Below, piece after piece: positions 29,611 to 38,758 of a DNA stretch of 64,000 nt. The notes under the pieces are model-generated. The model saw only the letters and a list, made by a program, of their open reading frames with translations. It had not been told where the DNA came from and did not search any database. Location: assembly GCA_016713725.1 (NCBI GenBank), contig JADJOO010000005.1:194365-258364 (forward strand). Reading direction: 5' to 3'. Within the stretch, counting starts at the first letter, position 1, and every line of letters begins with the position of its first letter. Source of the DNA: Pseudomonadota bacterium (GTDB lineage Bacteria; Pseudomonadota; Gammaproteobacteria; Steroidobacterales; Steroidobacteraceae). Made by a program: the position numbers and the translations under genes.

Positions 29611-30348
29611 TCAGTTCCTTGAAGTCGGCAGGTAGCGCTGCTCCAGCAGCCGCATGCCGTCGTACAGCAGGATGGCCATGAGTGCCGTCACGAGGCCCCC
29701 CTGCAGGACGAAGGCCGCATTGTTCGAGAGCAAGCCGGCGATGATGACCTCGCCGAGGCCCCTGGCCGCGACGGTCGAGCCAATAGTCGCAGTGCCGACG
29801 TTGATGACCAGCGAGAGCCGCACGCCTTCCATGATCAGCGGCACCGCCAGCGGCAGCTCCACTTGTCGCAGGCGCTGCCATGCGTTCATGCCCAGGCCGT
29901 CTGCCGCCTCCAGCACCGGAGGCGGGCAACTCTCGAGACCCGCAATCGTGTTCTCGAAGATCGGCAGCAGGCCGTATGCGAACAGCGCGATCAGCGTCGG
30001 TGCCTGGCCGAATCCCACGAGCGGCACGGCCACCGCGAGCACGGCAACCGGCGGGAACGTCTGCCCGACGTTCACCAGCGTGCGGGACAGAGGCAGAAAC
30101 TGTGCTCCGGCCGGGCGAGTCACGAAAATGCCGAGCGCGACTGCGACCACGGTGCTCGCCGCCGCGGCGATCAAAACCAGCCACAGATGCGACAGCGCCA
30201 GCTCCAGCAGGTCGCCCTGGTCGTAGATCGCCGGGGCACCGTATTCGTTCAGGGGCGCAAAGACCGGCGCGAAGGCTTGCGGCGCGACCAGGAACGCAAC
30301 CAACAAGCCGAGAATGGCGAGACGCGCTACCAGTGCAGAGCGGCTCAT
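29611..30348 (-). CDS. yehW: Glycine betaine ABC transporter permease, YehW type
   Basis: A 245-residue permease, close to the 243 of E. coli YehW, with about six membrane segments. The inner-membrane-component signature is in LEAADGLGMNAWQRLRQVELP (EAA loop: D-G-L-G-M-N-A-W). It starts at ATG 30348, overlapping the ATPase stop by four bases (ATGA). Fourth gene of a four-gene transporter read in the order binding protein, long permease, ATPase, short permease, which is the yehZYXW order. In E. coli that system is a low-affinity glycine betaine transporter expressed in stationary phase and osmotic stress. The substrate here could be any quaternary amine. Confidence 0.85.
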   Translation of the reverse strand: MSRSALVARLAILGLLVAFLVAPQAFAPVFAPLNEYGAPAIYDQGDLLELALSHLWLVLIAAAASTVVAVALGIFVTRPAGAQFLPLSRTLVNVGQTFPPVAVLAVAVPLVGFGQAPTLIALFAYGLLPIFENTIAGLESCPPPVLEAADGLGMNAWQRLRQVELPLAVPLIMEGVRLSLVINVGTATIGSTVAARGLGEVIIAGLLSNNAAFVLQGGLVTALMAILLYDGMRLLEQRYLPTSRN

Positions 30349-31283
30349 CTGGCCTGCCGTCCCCGCGCCAGGATGCTCGCCAGGGTCACGTGGCCGATCG
30401 GGTCGCCGTCGGGTCCAACGACCGTCGCGGCTGCCGCTCCGCACCACACGAGTTCAGCCAGAACGTTGCGGAGCGACATCGACCACGACACGTTGGGGCC
30501 CGTCACGATCCCCTGGTCGGCGACTTCACCCGCCGTCGTCAGCGACAGCAGCTTGAGCGACTTGTCGCCCGAGCCTGTCAATTGCGCTACGAAGGGGTCC
30601 GCGGGCTGCGTGAGCAGCGCGGCAGGGCGGTCATGCTGCAGCAGTCGGCCCTGGCTCATGACCGCGACGCGGTCGCCGAGACGGAAGGCCTCGTCGATGT
30701 CGTGCGTCACCAGGATGATCGTCGTGCCAAAGCGCCGCTGAATCCCGAGCAGGTCGTCCTGCGCCTTGGTGCGGATGATCGGGTCGAGGGCGCCGAACGG
30801 CTCATCCATCAGCAGCACGTTCGGCTTTGCGGCCAGCGCGCGGGCAACCCCGACGCGTTGCTGCTGGCCGCCCGACAACTCGTGCGGATACTTTGCGGCG
30901 TAGAGGCCCGGGTCGAGCTGGAACAGTTCAAGCAATTCGGTGACGCGCGCGCTGACGCGCTCGGCGCTCCAGCCGAGCAGCCGCGGCACGGTTGCGATGT
31001 TGTCGGCGACGGTACGATGCGGAAACAGGCCGAGGCCCTGGATGGCGTAACCGATGCGGCGACGGAGCAGGTACGCCGGTTCCGCAGTCGTGTCGTTGCC
31101 GTCGAGCAGCACGCGGCCCGAGGTCGGCTCGACCAGCCGGTTGATCATCCGCAGCAGCGTGGACTTGCCCGACCCCGACGTGCCGACGATCGTGGTCATC
31201 GTGCGTGGCTCGATGACCATCGACACGTCGTCCACGACCGTGGACTCGCCGTAGCGTTTGCAGAGCTTGTCGATCTGGATCAT
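30345..31283 (-). CDS. yehX: Glycine betaine ABC transporter ATP-binding protein, YehX type
   Basis: A 312-residue ATPase (E. coli YehX is 308). Walker A GTSGSGKST, Q-loop region YAIQGLGLFPH, signature LSGGQQQRVG, Walker B VLLMDEPFGALD and switch THD are all intact. The C-terminal 90 residues are the remnant CBS-like regulatory region (IVTGPNVSWSMSLRNVLAE, DPIGHVTLASIL-like end) seen in ProV/OpuA ATPases, which sense ionic strength. The start ATG 31283 overlaps the long permease stop by four bases, as does its own stop with the short permease start. Drives import across the inner membrane. Confidence 0.92.
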   Translation of the reverse strand: MIQIDKLCKRYGESTVVDDVSMVIEPRTMTTIVGTSGSGKSTLLRMINRLVEPTSGRVLLDGNDTTAEPAYLLRRRIGYAIQGLGLFPHRTVADNIATVPRLLGWSAERVSARVTELLELFQLDPGLYAAKYPHELSGGQQQRVGVARALAAKPNVLLMDEPFGALDPIIRTKAQDDLLGIQRRFGTTIILVTHDIDEAFRLGDRVAVMSQGRLLQHDRPAALLTQPADPFVAQLTGSGDKSLKLLSLTTAGEVADQGIVTGPNVSWSMSLRNVLAELVWCGAAAATVVGPDGDPIGHVTLASILARGRQAR

Positions 31284-32425
31284 CGCGGCACCCGGCGTGT
31301 GAGATCGGTCAGCGCGTCGAGCACGACGGACGCGGAAAATGCGAGCACGACCGTCGGGATGGCGCCGAGCAGCACCAGGTCGATCGCCGTCTGGCCGATG
31401 CCCTGGAAGACGAAGGCGCCGAATCCGCCGCCACCGATCAGCGCGGCAATCGTGACCAGTCCGATGTTCTGCACCAGCACGATGCGAATGCCCGTCAGGA
31501 TCGTCGGCAACGCCAGCGGCAGTTCGATCTGCCGCAGGATCTGTCCAGCCGTCAGGCCCATGCCGCGCGCGGCGTCGACAGCGGCGGGCGACACGCGTCC
31601 GAGGCCGACCACGGTGTTGCCCACGATCGGCAGCAGGGAGTAGAGAAAGAGCGCAATGGCGGCGGGTGCGGCGCCGATGCCGCTCAAGCCCAGCGCCGCC
31701 AGCGCTGGAAACGCCAGCGCCATCGCCGCCAGCGGCGCCATCAGGATGCCGAAGAGCGCAATCGACGGGATCGTCTGCACAACATTAAGCACGCCGAGCA
31801 CGGCGTTGCGCAGTCGCGGCTGGCGATGGCAGAGCACGCCGAGCGGCAGCGCGACGATGACTGCGGCGCCGAGTGAACCCAGCGCGAGCAGCAGGTGTCG
31901 CTGCGCCTCATGTGCAAACCGCGTGGCGTTCACTGCGTACTCGCGCATGATCGACAGGTCGTCGAAGAAGCCCGAGCCGAGTGCGGCGAGCGTGGCGGCG
32001 AGGAAAACGACCAGCGTCGCAACACGCAGCACGGGGCCGGGCCGCAGGCGTGTCAGCGCGTCGGTGGCAAGCAGGCCGAGTGCGATCAGCACGATCCAGA
32101 ATCCCGCCCCGGGTGCGACGCGCACGACGCGATTGCCTGCGGGTGTCAGGATGTCCGCCGCGGATGCGACCGCGATGGCCAGTGCGGCAATGCCGATGAG
32201 TGCGGTGAGCAACCGAATCCGCGGACTCTGGATGAACACCGCGACGGCTGCCGCAACAGCCAAGGTGAAATACAGTGCGAGCGCGGCCGTGGGCACAAGG
32301 TCGAGTAGTGCGCGCGGCTCGCCCGGCACGATGCGGTTGGCCTTGAAGACGACGAGCGGCAGCAGCGTGAGGGCGAGGGCTCCCGAGAAACTCAGCAGCA
32401 CGCCCAGGCGATCGATGCGTTGCAC
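31280..32425 (-). CDS. yehY: Glycine betaine ABC transporter permease, YehY type
   Basis: A 381-residue permease (E. coli YehY is 385) starting at GTG 32425 (read MQRIDRLGVLLSFSGALAL). The N-terminal 150 residues hold extra membrane segments typical of YehY and absent from the short permease; the C-terminal domain is the transport core, with VDAARGMGLTAGQILRQIELP as the EAA loop. The open frame extends upstream into the binding-protein gene but is not real there. It pairs with the 245-residue permease as a heterodimer. Confidence 0.85.
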   Translation of the reverse strand: MQRIDRLGVLLSFSGALALTLLPLVVFKANRIVPGEPRALLDLVPTAALALYFTLAVAAAVAVFIQSPRIRLLTALIGIAALAIAVASAADILTPAGNRVVRVAPGAGFWIVLIALGLLATDALTRLRPGPVLRVATLVVFLAATLAALGSGFFDDLSIMREYAVNATRFAHEAQRHLLLALGSLGAAVIVALPLGVLCHRQPRLRNAVLGVLNVVQTIPSIALFGILMAPLAAMALAFPALAALGLSGIGAAPAAIALFLYSLLPIVGNTVVGLGRVSPAAVDAARGMGLTAGQILRQIELPLALPTILTGIRIVLVQNIGLVTIAALIGGGGFGAFVFQGIGQTAIDLVLLGAIPTVVLAFSASVVLDALTDLTRRVPR

Positions 32426-32442
32426 TTGGTGTGGTTCCCTGC

Positions 32443-33372
32443 TCAACGATTGCGGGCCGGGCCGATCAAGCCCTTGCTGCGCAGGTAGTCCCCGGCAACT
32501 TCTTCGGCCGACTCGCCATCGATCTGCACGCGGGCGTTCAGGGCCTGCAGGGACTCGCGCGTGAAGCTTGCCAGCAACGGCCGCACGATGTCCGCAATTT
32601 CCGGGCGCGCCCGCAACACCGCCTCGCGCACGATCGGTACCGGAGCATAGACAGGCTGGTCCTTCTTGTCGTCCTCGAGCAGGACGAGGTCGGCCGCGAC
32701 GATGCCGCCGTCCGTGCCGTACACCATGGCCGTGTTGATGCCATTGGTGCGCGCAGCCGCCGCCCCGATGGTCGCCGCCGTTTCGCCGCCCGCGAGCACG
32801 ATCTTCTGGCGCGGTGCCAGGTGAAACGAATACGTCCGTTCCAGCGAACGCAGCGTGCCGCCATTCGCGAACTCGGCAGAGCAGGCGAGCTTCGCGGCTC
32901 CGCCTTCGCGAACCCAGCGCGCGAAGTCGCTCATCGTCACGAGCCGGTGGCGAGTGGCGATGTCTCGCCGCACGGCGAGCGCCCAGGCGTTGCTGGCTGG
33001 CGCCGGGGCCAGCCAGACGATGCGGTTCGCTGCCAGGTCGAGCTTCGAGCCCAGTTCGTACCCGAGTTGCAGGTCCTTCCACGCGGGATCGTTCGCCCGG
33101 TTGAAAAAGAAGCCGGCGTTGCCCGTGTATTCGACGTAAAGGTCGATCTCCCCGGCGAGCAGTGCCTTGCGCACCACCGGCGTCGCGCCGAGTGTCATCC
33201 GGTCGAGCGTCGGAATGCCGCGGTCCTCGAGCAGCAGGCGGATCATCTGGCCGAGCATCGCTGACTCGCTCGACAGCTTGGACGACACCACGACGGGAGG
33301 AGCCGCCGCCGACGCCACGGCTCCCGTGAGCAGCAGCATTGCAACAGTGACCGCCTTCAGGACCTGCGCCAA
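32443..33372 (-). CDS. yehZ: Glycine betaine/quaternary amine-binding protein, YehZ/OsmF type
   Basis: A 309-residue OpuAC-family binding protein (E. coli YehZ is 305) starting at TTG 33372 with GGAGG six bases upstream. Residues 1-21 are a signal peptide (AQVLKAVTVAMLLLTGAVASA). The mature part shows VVVSSKLSSESAMLGQM, EIDLYVEYTGNAG (the conserved YVEYTG loop) and NGINTAMVYGTDGGI, matching OsmF/OpuBC ligand-loop positions. First gene of the yehZYXW-like operon, divergent from the DMGDH-like gene 150 bp away, so transport and oxidation could be co-regulated. Confidence 0.88.
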   Translation of the reverse strand: MAQVLKAVTVAMLLLTGAVASAAAPPVVVSSKLSSESAMLGQMIRLLLEDRGIPTLDRMTLGATPVVRKALLAGEIDLYVEYTGNAGFFFNRANDPAWKDLQLGYELGSKLDLAANRIVWLAPAPASNAWALAVRRDIATRHRLVTMSDFARWVREGGAAKLACSAEFANGGTLRSLERTYSFHLAPRQKIVLAGGETAATIGAAAARTNGINTAMVYGTDGGIVAADLVLLEDDKKDQPVYAPVPIVREAVLRARPEIADIVRPLLASFTRESLQALNARVQIDGESAEEVAGDYLRSKGLIGPARNR

Positions 33373-33522
33373 TGGAAGCCTCCACGCATGGCCCGCGGCC
33401 ACGGTCGTGCCACGGTGTCCGGACTCGCGGGGGTCGTCAAGTCCAACGCGTGGTGCGGGCCAGCCGCTTGTCAATCACCGGTCGGCATGGTCACATCGCC
33501 CGTCCATCCGGAGAGCTCACGC

Positions 33523-35937
33523 ATGAAGTCGTCTGCAAGGGCCGTGATCATCGGCGGCGGCGTCGTCGGTGCCAGCGTCCTGTACCACCTGGCGCGGAGC
33601 GGCTGGACCGACGTGCTGATGGTCGAGAAAAGCGAGCTGACGTCCGGGTCTACCTGGCACGCGGCCGGCGGCATGCACACCTTCAACGGTGAAGCGAACA
33701 TCTCGAGGCTGCAGAAGTACACCATCGACCTCTACCGCGAGCTCGAGGAACTATCGGGCCAGTCCTGCGGGTTGCACCCCAACGGCGGCCTGATGCTCGC
33801 CGCCACTCAGGGTGAACTCGACAGCCTGAAACTGATCTGTTCACGCGCGCGTTATCTCGGGATGGAAACCGAGATGATCACGCTTGACGAGGCAGTCGAG
33901 CTGAATCCGCTGATCGACAAGCAACACTTCATCGGCGCCTTGTGGCGCGCGGACGGCGGACACTGCGATCCCTCGGGCACGACGCATGCCTACGTCAAGG
34001 CGGCGCGCAAGCTGGGCGCGTCAGTGGAGCGCTTCACGCGCGTGCTCGAGCTGAATCCTCGCGCCGACGGCACCTGGGACGTCGTCACCGACAAGGGCAC
34101 GGTGCACGCCGGGCACGTGGTCAACTGCGCCGGGCTCTGGGCACGCGAAGTGGGCCTGATGGTCGGCGTCAAGTTGCCGGTGCTTGCGATGGAGCACCAC
34201 TACCTGCTGACCGACGACATCCCGGAGCTCAAGGGCCGGTCGCAGGAAATAGTGAACACCACCGACTATGCCGGCGAGATCTACATGCGCCAGGAGCGCG
34301 GCGGTGCGCTGATCGGCACCTACGAGCCGCACGGCAAGGTCTGGTCACCGGTGAAGACGCCGGACGACTTCTCGATGCAGTTGCTGCCGGACGAGTTCGA
34401 GCGGCTGGCGCCGTACTTCGAGGTCGGTTTCGAGCATTTCCCGGCGCTCGGCCGTGCGGGCATCCGCAAGGCAATCAACGGTCCGTTTACGTTTGCACCC
34501 GACGGCAATCCGCTGGTCGGGCCGGTGCGTGGGCTGCGCAATTACTGGGTGGCCTGTGCGGTGATGGCGGGATTCAGCCAGGGCGGCGGCATTGGCCTCG
34601 TGCTGTCGCGCTGGATGGCGGACGGCGATCCGGGCCAGGACATCCTCTCGATGGACGTCTCGCGCTTCGGGCACTTCGCCACGCCGAAGTACACGTCGCA
34701 CAAGGTGCCCGAGAACTACGGTCGCCGCTTTCGCCTGGCGTATCCCAACGAGGAATTGCCGGCTGCCAGGCCCGTGCGTCGTTCGCCGATCTACGACAGG
34801 CTGCTGGCTGCGGGCGCGGTCATGGGCGCCAACTTCGGTCTCGAGCACGCGTTGTGGTTTGCGCCGCCGGGAGTCGCACCGACCGAGACGCCGGCATACC
34901 GGCGATCGGAGGCATTTCCGTTCGTGCGCGAGGAGTGTCGCGCGGTACGCCGCACCGCCGGTCTCTATGAAACGAGCAACTACGGCAAGTACGAGGTCAG
35001 CGGCCGCGGCGCTCGCGCCTGGCTCGACACGGTGTTTGCGTGCCGCATTCCGCAGACCGGACGCCTCGGTCTTGCGCCGATGCTGAACCCATCAGGTCGC
35101 ATCGTGGGTGACTTGTCGATTGCGTGCCTGGCCGAGGACCGGTTCCTCATCGTCGGCTCGGGTTTCGCCGAGGAATTTCACCTGCGCTGGTTCTGGACCT
35201 GCGAGCCGCCGGCCGATGTCTTCGTGCGTTCGGCCGCCTCGACACTGTGCGGGTTCTCGCTCGCCGGCCCGAACTCGCGCGAGATATTGCAGCGCCTAGT
35301 GCGGAAGGACCTTACGGCCGCCGCCTTCAGGTTCTTCGACGTCACGGAAACCGCGGTCGGTTACGCGCCGTCGATCGTGACGCGCGCCGGTTTCACCGGC
35401 GAACTCGGTTACGAGATCTGGACGACACCGGATTACTTCGCGTCTCTGTTCGACGACTTGCGCGAGGCCGGGCAGGGCCTCGGCCTGACACTGTTCGGTG
35501 GTCGCGCGCTGTCGTCGCTGCGGCTCGAAAAGAACTACGGTTCGTTCAACAAGGACTTCCGGCCCGACTACACGCCAGGCGAGACCGGCCTCGATCGCTT
35601 CGTCGATTTCAGGAAACCGGCATTCATCGGGCGCGATGCAGCGCTGGCCGAACGCGACAGCGGGCCGCAGCGTCGTTTCGTCGTCATGGAAGTCGAGGCG
35701 CAGGATGCCGACGTGGTCGGCTATGAATCGATCATGAAGGACGGCAAGGCGGTGGGTTACGTCACCTCGGGTGCGTACGGACACTGTGTCGACCGCAGTC
35801 TCGCGGCGGGTTACGTGCCGACGGCGCTCGCTCGCGATGGCGAGCAATTGGAGATCGACATCCTCGGCACCCTTTGCCGGGCGATCGTTCGGCTGCAGCC
35901 CCTTTACGATCCCGCGGGTTTGTGGCTGCGCAGCTGA
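33523..35937 (+). CDS. FAD-dependent dimethylglycine/sarcosine dehydrogenase-like protein with GcvT domain
   Basis: An 804-residue two-part protein. Residues 1-400 are a DAO-type FAD oxidoreductase: ADP-binding loop VIIGGGVVGASVLYHLA and the STWHAAGG motif in which the His carries covalent FAD in dimethylglycine and sarcosine dehydrogenases. From about 430 the GcvT/aminomethyltransferase fold follows (AVRRTAGLYETSNYGKYEVSG, FSLAGPNSREILQRL, GFTGELGYEIW, ALSSLRLEKNYGSF), which passes the released one-carbon unit to tetrahydrofolate. It should oxidatively demethylate an N-methyl amino acid. ATG 33523 (ribosome site GGAGAG) is chosen over upstream in-frame starts. Divergent from the OsmF/Yeh operon. 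Confidence 0.9.
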   Translation: MKSSARAVIIGGGVVGASVLYHLARSGWTDVLMVEKSELTSGSTWHAAGGMHTFNGEANISRLQKYTIDLYRELEELSGQSCGLHPNGGLMLAATQGELDSLKLICSRARYLGMETEMITLDEAVELNPLIDKQHFIGALWRADGGHCDPSGTTHAYVKAARKLGASVERFTRVLELNPRADGTWDVVTDKGTVHAGHVVNCAGLWAREVGLMVGVKLPVLAMEHHYLLTDDIPELKGRSQEIVNTTDYAGEIYMRQERGGALIGTYEPHGKVWSPVKTPDDFSMQLLPDEFERLAPYFEVGFEHFPALGRAGIRKAINGPFTFAPDGNPLVGPVRGLRNYWVACAVMAGFSQGGGIGLVLSRWMADGDPGQDILSMDVSRFGHFATPKYTSHKVPENYGRRFRLAYPNEELPAARPVRRSPIYDRLLAAGAVMGANFGLEHALWFAPPGVAPTETPAYRRSEAFPFVREECRAVRRTAGLYETSNYGKYEVSGRGARAWLDTVFACRIPQTGRLGLAPMLNPSGRIVGDLSIACLAEDRFLIVGSGFAEEFHLRWFWTCEPPADVFVRSAASTLCGFSLAGPNSREILQRLVRKDLTAAAFRFFDVTETAVGYAPSIVTRAGFTGELGYEIWTTPDYFASLFDDLREAGQGLGLTLFGGRALSSLRLEKNYGSFNKDFRPDYTPGETGLDRFVDFRKPAFIGRDAALAERDSGPQRRFVVMEVEAQDADVVGYESIMKDGKAVGYVTSGAYGHCVDRSLAAGYVPTALARDGEQLEIDILGTLCRAIVRLQPLYDPAGLWLRS

Positions 35938-35959
35938 TGCCGCTGCGCCCGGCCGCGGC

Positions 35960-37279
35960 TCAATGCGTGGGCGCGGCGTCCTGATGCATCAGGCTGAGTC
36001 CTTCGGCATGCCGGCGCTGAAAGCCTTTCCAGAGCGTGACTTCGCCACCCGGGCTGCGTGCGCTCCACGGAGTCCCCTGCGGCGCGTCCCATTTGCCTCT
36101 GCTCGATTCGACGACGAGGCCGTCGATGAATGCGCTGCGACCGGCGTCGTCCTTCACGAACCGGTCGAGGAACGCCGTGATGAAGTGCAGGCTGATGCCG
36201 ATCAGGCGATCCTTGCGCCAGACCGGGTCCTCGAACCAGTCCTGGTTCCACAGGTCCGTCTGCATCTCGGGCGGCGCCGGTCCGAGGCCGAGCGCGTGAC
36301 CCCCGCCCAGGAATGTCAACAGGTAACGATTCGAATGGACAGCCTGGTCAAAATACGCGCGCGCGCCGCTCGTGTAGTCGACGGTGTTGTCGTGATCGCC
36401 AGCAATCAGCAGCAACGGTGCCGTGATGCCGGCGAGGCCGTCAGCTCCGAATGCGCCGAAAGCTCCACCCGCGGGGGCGAAGGCGACGACTGCCTTCACG
36501 GCCGGTGCGACGAGCGACGCGCTCAGTTCGCCGCCGCGTGCGAAGGGCTGCATGAGGCCACCGGGAACACGCGCGACGAGACCGCCTTCCGGATCGAGGG
36601 TAGCGCCGGCGGCGGCCAGCACGCCATAGCCCCCCATCGAATAGCCGATCAGCGCCGTGCGCGTCGGATCGACTTCGCCGGACTTGCCGAGCGAACCCTG
36701 CAATTCGCGTGCGACGAATGCAATGTCCAGCGGGCGGCGCAGGGCAGCCTGCGGAAACCCGGCCGGATTCAGGTACATGTCTTCGTGCCGGATCGCGGCG
36801 ACGACGTAGCCCTTGGACGCGAGATTCTCCGTGAGCCAGCTCATCGCGATGGGCACGTTGCCGTAGCCATGCGCGACGATCACGAGCGGGAAGCGGCCGC
36901 TGTCGGCTTTCGCATCACGCACCGCAAGGCCCGGAATCCTGAACCTGGCTGGCGCCGCCGGCGGCTCGGACACCATCGCGTCTTCGTACGTGACAGGCGC
37001 AGCGCCTGCCACGGCCCTGGCGGGATACCAGATCTCGACCTTGAGGCTGCGGTCGTGCTGCGCCGGGACACCGGTCTTTGGATCGATCGCACCCAGGTCG
37101 AGCTGGTTGCGGTCGACCAGCGTGATCGACCGGACGCCCACAGCGTGCTTGCCGAGCGCGGCGAGCTCGGGTGCATCGATGCCTGTCCGACTCGGCGCGT
37201 CGGCGCCTGTTGCGACTGCGACCGCAGCAACAATCAGCGCCAACAGGCCACTCGCGAAACGTCTTGTCGTTGCTCTCAT
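35960..37279 (-). CDS. Exported alpha/beta hydrolase (dienelactone hydrolase-like)
   Basis: A 439-residue protein with a signal peptide (residues 1-27, ending ATGADA). The fold is alpha/beta hydrolase: oxyanion region VIVAHGYGN, nucleophile elbow GYSMGGYG, acid GDHDNTVDY and catalytic His in FLGGGHALGLG. The overall arrangement, including the long insert after the nucleophile strand, is like the predicted dienelactone hydrolase/PAF-acetylhydrolase group. It probably hydrolyses an ester or lactone in the periplasm. Convergent with the DMGDH-like gene and divergent from the MFS carrier. Substrate unknown. Confidence 0.82.
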   Translation of the reverse strand: MRATTRRFASGLLALIVAAVAVATGADAPSRTGIDAPELAALGKHAVGVRSITLVDRNQLDLGAIDPKTGVPAQHDRSLKVEIWYPARAVAGAAPVTYEDAMVSEPPAAPARFRIPGLAVRDAKADSGRFPLVIVAHGYGNVPIAMSWLTENLASKGYVVAAIRHEDMYLNPAGFPQAALRRPLDIAFVARELQGSLGKSGEVDPTRTALIGYSMGGYGVLAAAGATLDPEGGLVARVPGGLMQPFARGGELSASLVAPAVKAVVAFAPAGGAFGAFGADGLAGITAPLLLIAGDHDNTVDYTSGARAYFDQAVHSNRYLLTFLGGGHALGLGPAPPEMQTDLWNQDWFEDPVWRKDRLIGISLHFITAFLDRFVKDDAGRSAFIDGLVVESSRGKWDAPQGTPWSARSPGGEVTLWKGFQRRHAEGLSLMHQDAAPTH

Positions 37280-37326
37280 CTGGGTTGTGGCCTCTTGATC
37301 GGGACGCGGGACCGGTGACGCGAGAA

Positions 37327-37360
37327 CGGGCCCGGTGGGCCCGCCGACCGGTACTATAGC
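37327..37360 (+). promoter_or_regulatory. Candidate operator and -10 for the MFS carrier gene
   Basis: A perfect dyad CGGGCCC-GGT-GGGCCCG (37327-37343) lies just upstream of a -10-like TATAGC (37355-37360) in the gap between the divergent hydrolase and carrier genes. The dyad overlaps the -35 region, as expected of a repressor site. Based on sequence symmetry only; GC-rich dyads arise easily here. Confidence 0.3.
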
Positions 37361-37426
37361 GGACGAACGCAGAACACCAAGGCGGCCGCGCAGGCCCCGA
37401 ACGTTCTCGACTGCAGGGGGCCCCGC

Positions 37427-38734
37427 TTGAACGCTCTTCCGATCGACCGGACGGACGCTGAGTACAGGCGCCTGCGCAGGCAGGTCTTCGTCGCGATCTT
37501 CGTGGGTTACGCGGCGTACTACCTGGTGCGCATGAACCTGTCGCTGGCGATCCCCGACATCCTGCGCGAGTACCCCGACTACACCAAGGCGCAGCTCGGC
37601 ACCGCGATGACCGCGCTGTCGATCGCGTACGGTGTTTCGAAGTTCCTGATGGGCTCGGTGTCCGACCGCAGCAATCCACGCTGGTTCATGCCGCTCGGCC
37701 TGCTGCTGTCAGCCGCCGTGACCGCGTCGTTCGGCCTCTTCAAGGGTATTTACGCTTCGTTGACGCTGATCATCCTGCTGCAGGCACTGAACGGCTGGTT
37801 CAACGGCATGGGTTGGCCGCCGAGCGGCAAGACCATGGTGCACTGGTTCAGCGCCAACGAGCGCGGGCGCGTCGTGTCGCTGTGGAATACCGCGCACAAC
37901 ATCGGCGGCGGCCTGGTCGCCGCGCTGGCCGTCGTCGGCGTCGGCCTGTTCGGCGACTGGGGCGCCAAGTTCTACTTCAATGCGCTGGTCGCGGCCGCGA
38001 TCGCGGCGCTCGTCTACGTGTTGTTGCGCGATTCACCGCAGACGTGTGGCTTGCCGCCCGTCGAGGTGTACCGCAATGACTTTCCGGCAAACTACTCCGA
38101 GCACTCGGAGCGGACGCTGAGCTTCCGCGAGATCTTCTTCGCCCACGTGCTCAGCAATCGCTTGCTCTGGGCCATCGCCGCGGCGAATGCGTTCGTCTAT
38201 TTCGTGCGCTACGGCGTGCAGAACTGGATTCCGACCTACCTCGAGACGGCGAAAGGCTTTTCGTTCCACGAGTCGAGTGCAGCTTGGTTCATGTTCGAAT
38301 ACGCCGCGATCCCGGGCACCCTCCTGTGCGGCTGGGTGTCGGATCGTATCTTTGGCGGACGCCGTGGCCCGGCGACCATCCTGTTCATGGCGCTTACGCT
38401 GCTGGGCCTGGTCGTGTACGGCTTGAATCGCACCGGGCCGCTGTGGATCGACATGGCCTCGCTGATCGTCATCGGCTTCTTCGTCTACGGTCCGATCATG
38501 ATGATCGGCCTGCATGCGCTGGAACTGGTGCCGAAAAAGGCTGCGGGCACCGCCGCGGGATTCACCGGCTTCTTCGGCTATGCGTTCGGCTCGGCCATCG
38601 CGGGCACGGGAGTCGGCTGGATCGCCGACCATTGGGGCTGGGACGGCGTGTTCGCGGCGATGATCTTCTGCTGCGTGATGGCGATGGCGTTCGTGTCGCT
38701 CACGCTGAAACAGCGGGCGCGGGCTGTGAGCTGA
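37427..38734 (+). CDS. MFS transporter, organophosphate:phosphate antiporter (GlpT/UhpT) type
   Basis: A 435-residue carrier with 12 membrane segments, starting at TTG 37427 after an AGGGGG site. Family features are the N-terminal FVGYAAYYLVRMNLSLAIP with Tyr-Tyr-x2-R, GWFNGMGWPPSGKTMVHWFS (the GlpT/UhpT loop with the conserved W-N-x-G-W-P-P and Arg/Lys nearby) and ERGRVVSLWNTAHNIGGG. It should exchange a phosphorylated or carboxylated small molecule for phosphate across the inner membrane. Some members are sensors (UhpC type), but no uhpAB-like genes are adjacent. Confidence 0.88.
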   Translation: MNALPIDRTDAEYRRLRRQVFVAIFVGYAAYYLVRMNLSLAIPDILREYPDYTKAQLGTAMTALSIAYGVSKFLMGSVSDRSNPRWFMPLGLLLSAAVTASFGLFKGIYASLTLIILLQALNGWFNGMGWPPSGKTMVHWFSANERGRVVSLWNTAHNIGGGLVAALAVVGVGLFGDWGAKFYFNALVAAAIAALVYVLLRDSPQTCGLPPVEVYRNDFPANYSEHSERTLSFREIFFAHVLSNRLLWAIAAANAFVYFVRYGVQNWIPTYLETAKGFSFHESSAAWFMFEYAAIPGTLLCGWVSDRIFGGRRGPATILFMALTLLGLVVYGLNRTGPLWIDMASLIVIGFFVYGPIMMIGLHALELVPKKAAGTAAGFTGFFGYAFGSAIAGTGVGWIADHWGWDGVFAAMIFCCVMAMAFVSLTLKQRARAVS

Positions 38735-38758
38735 GTGCCACAAGCAAGTGGGGTATCG

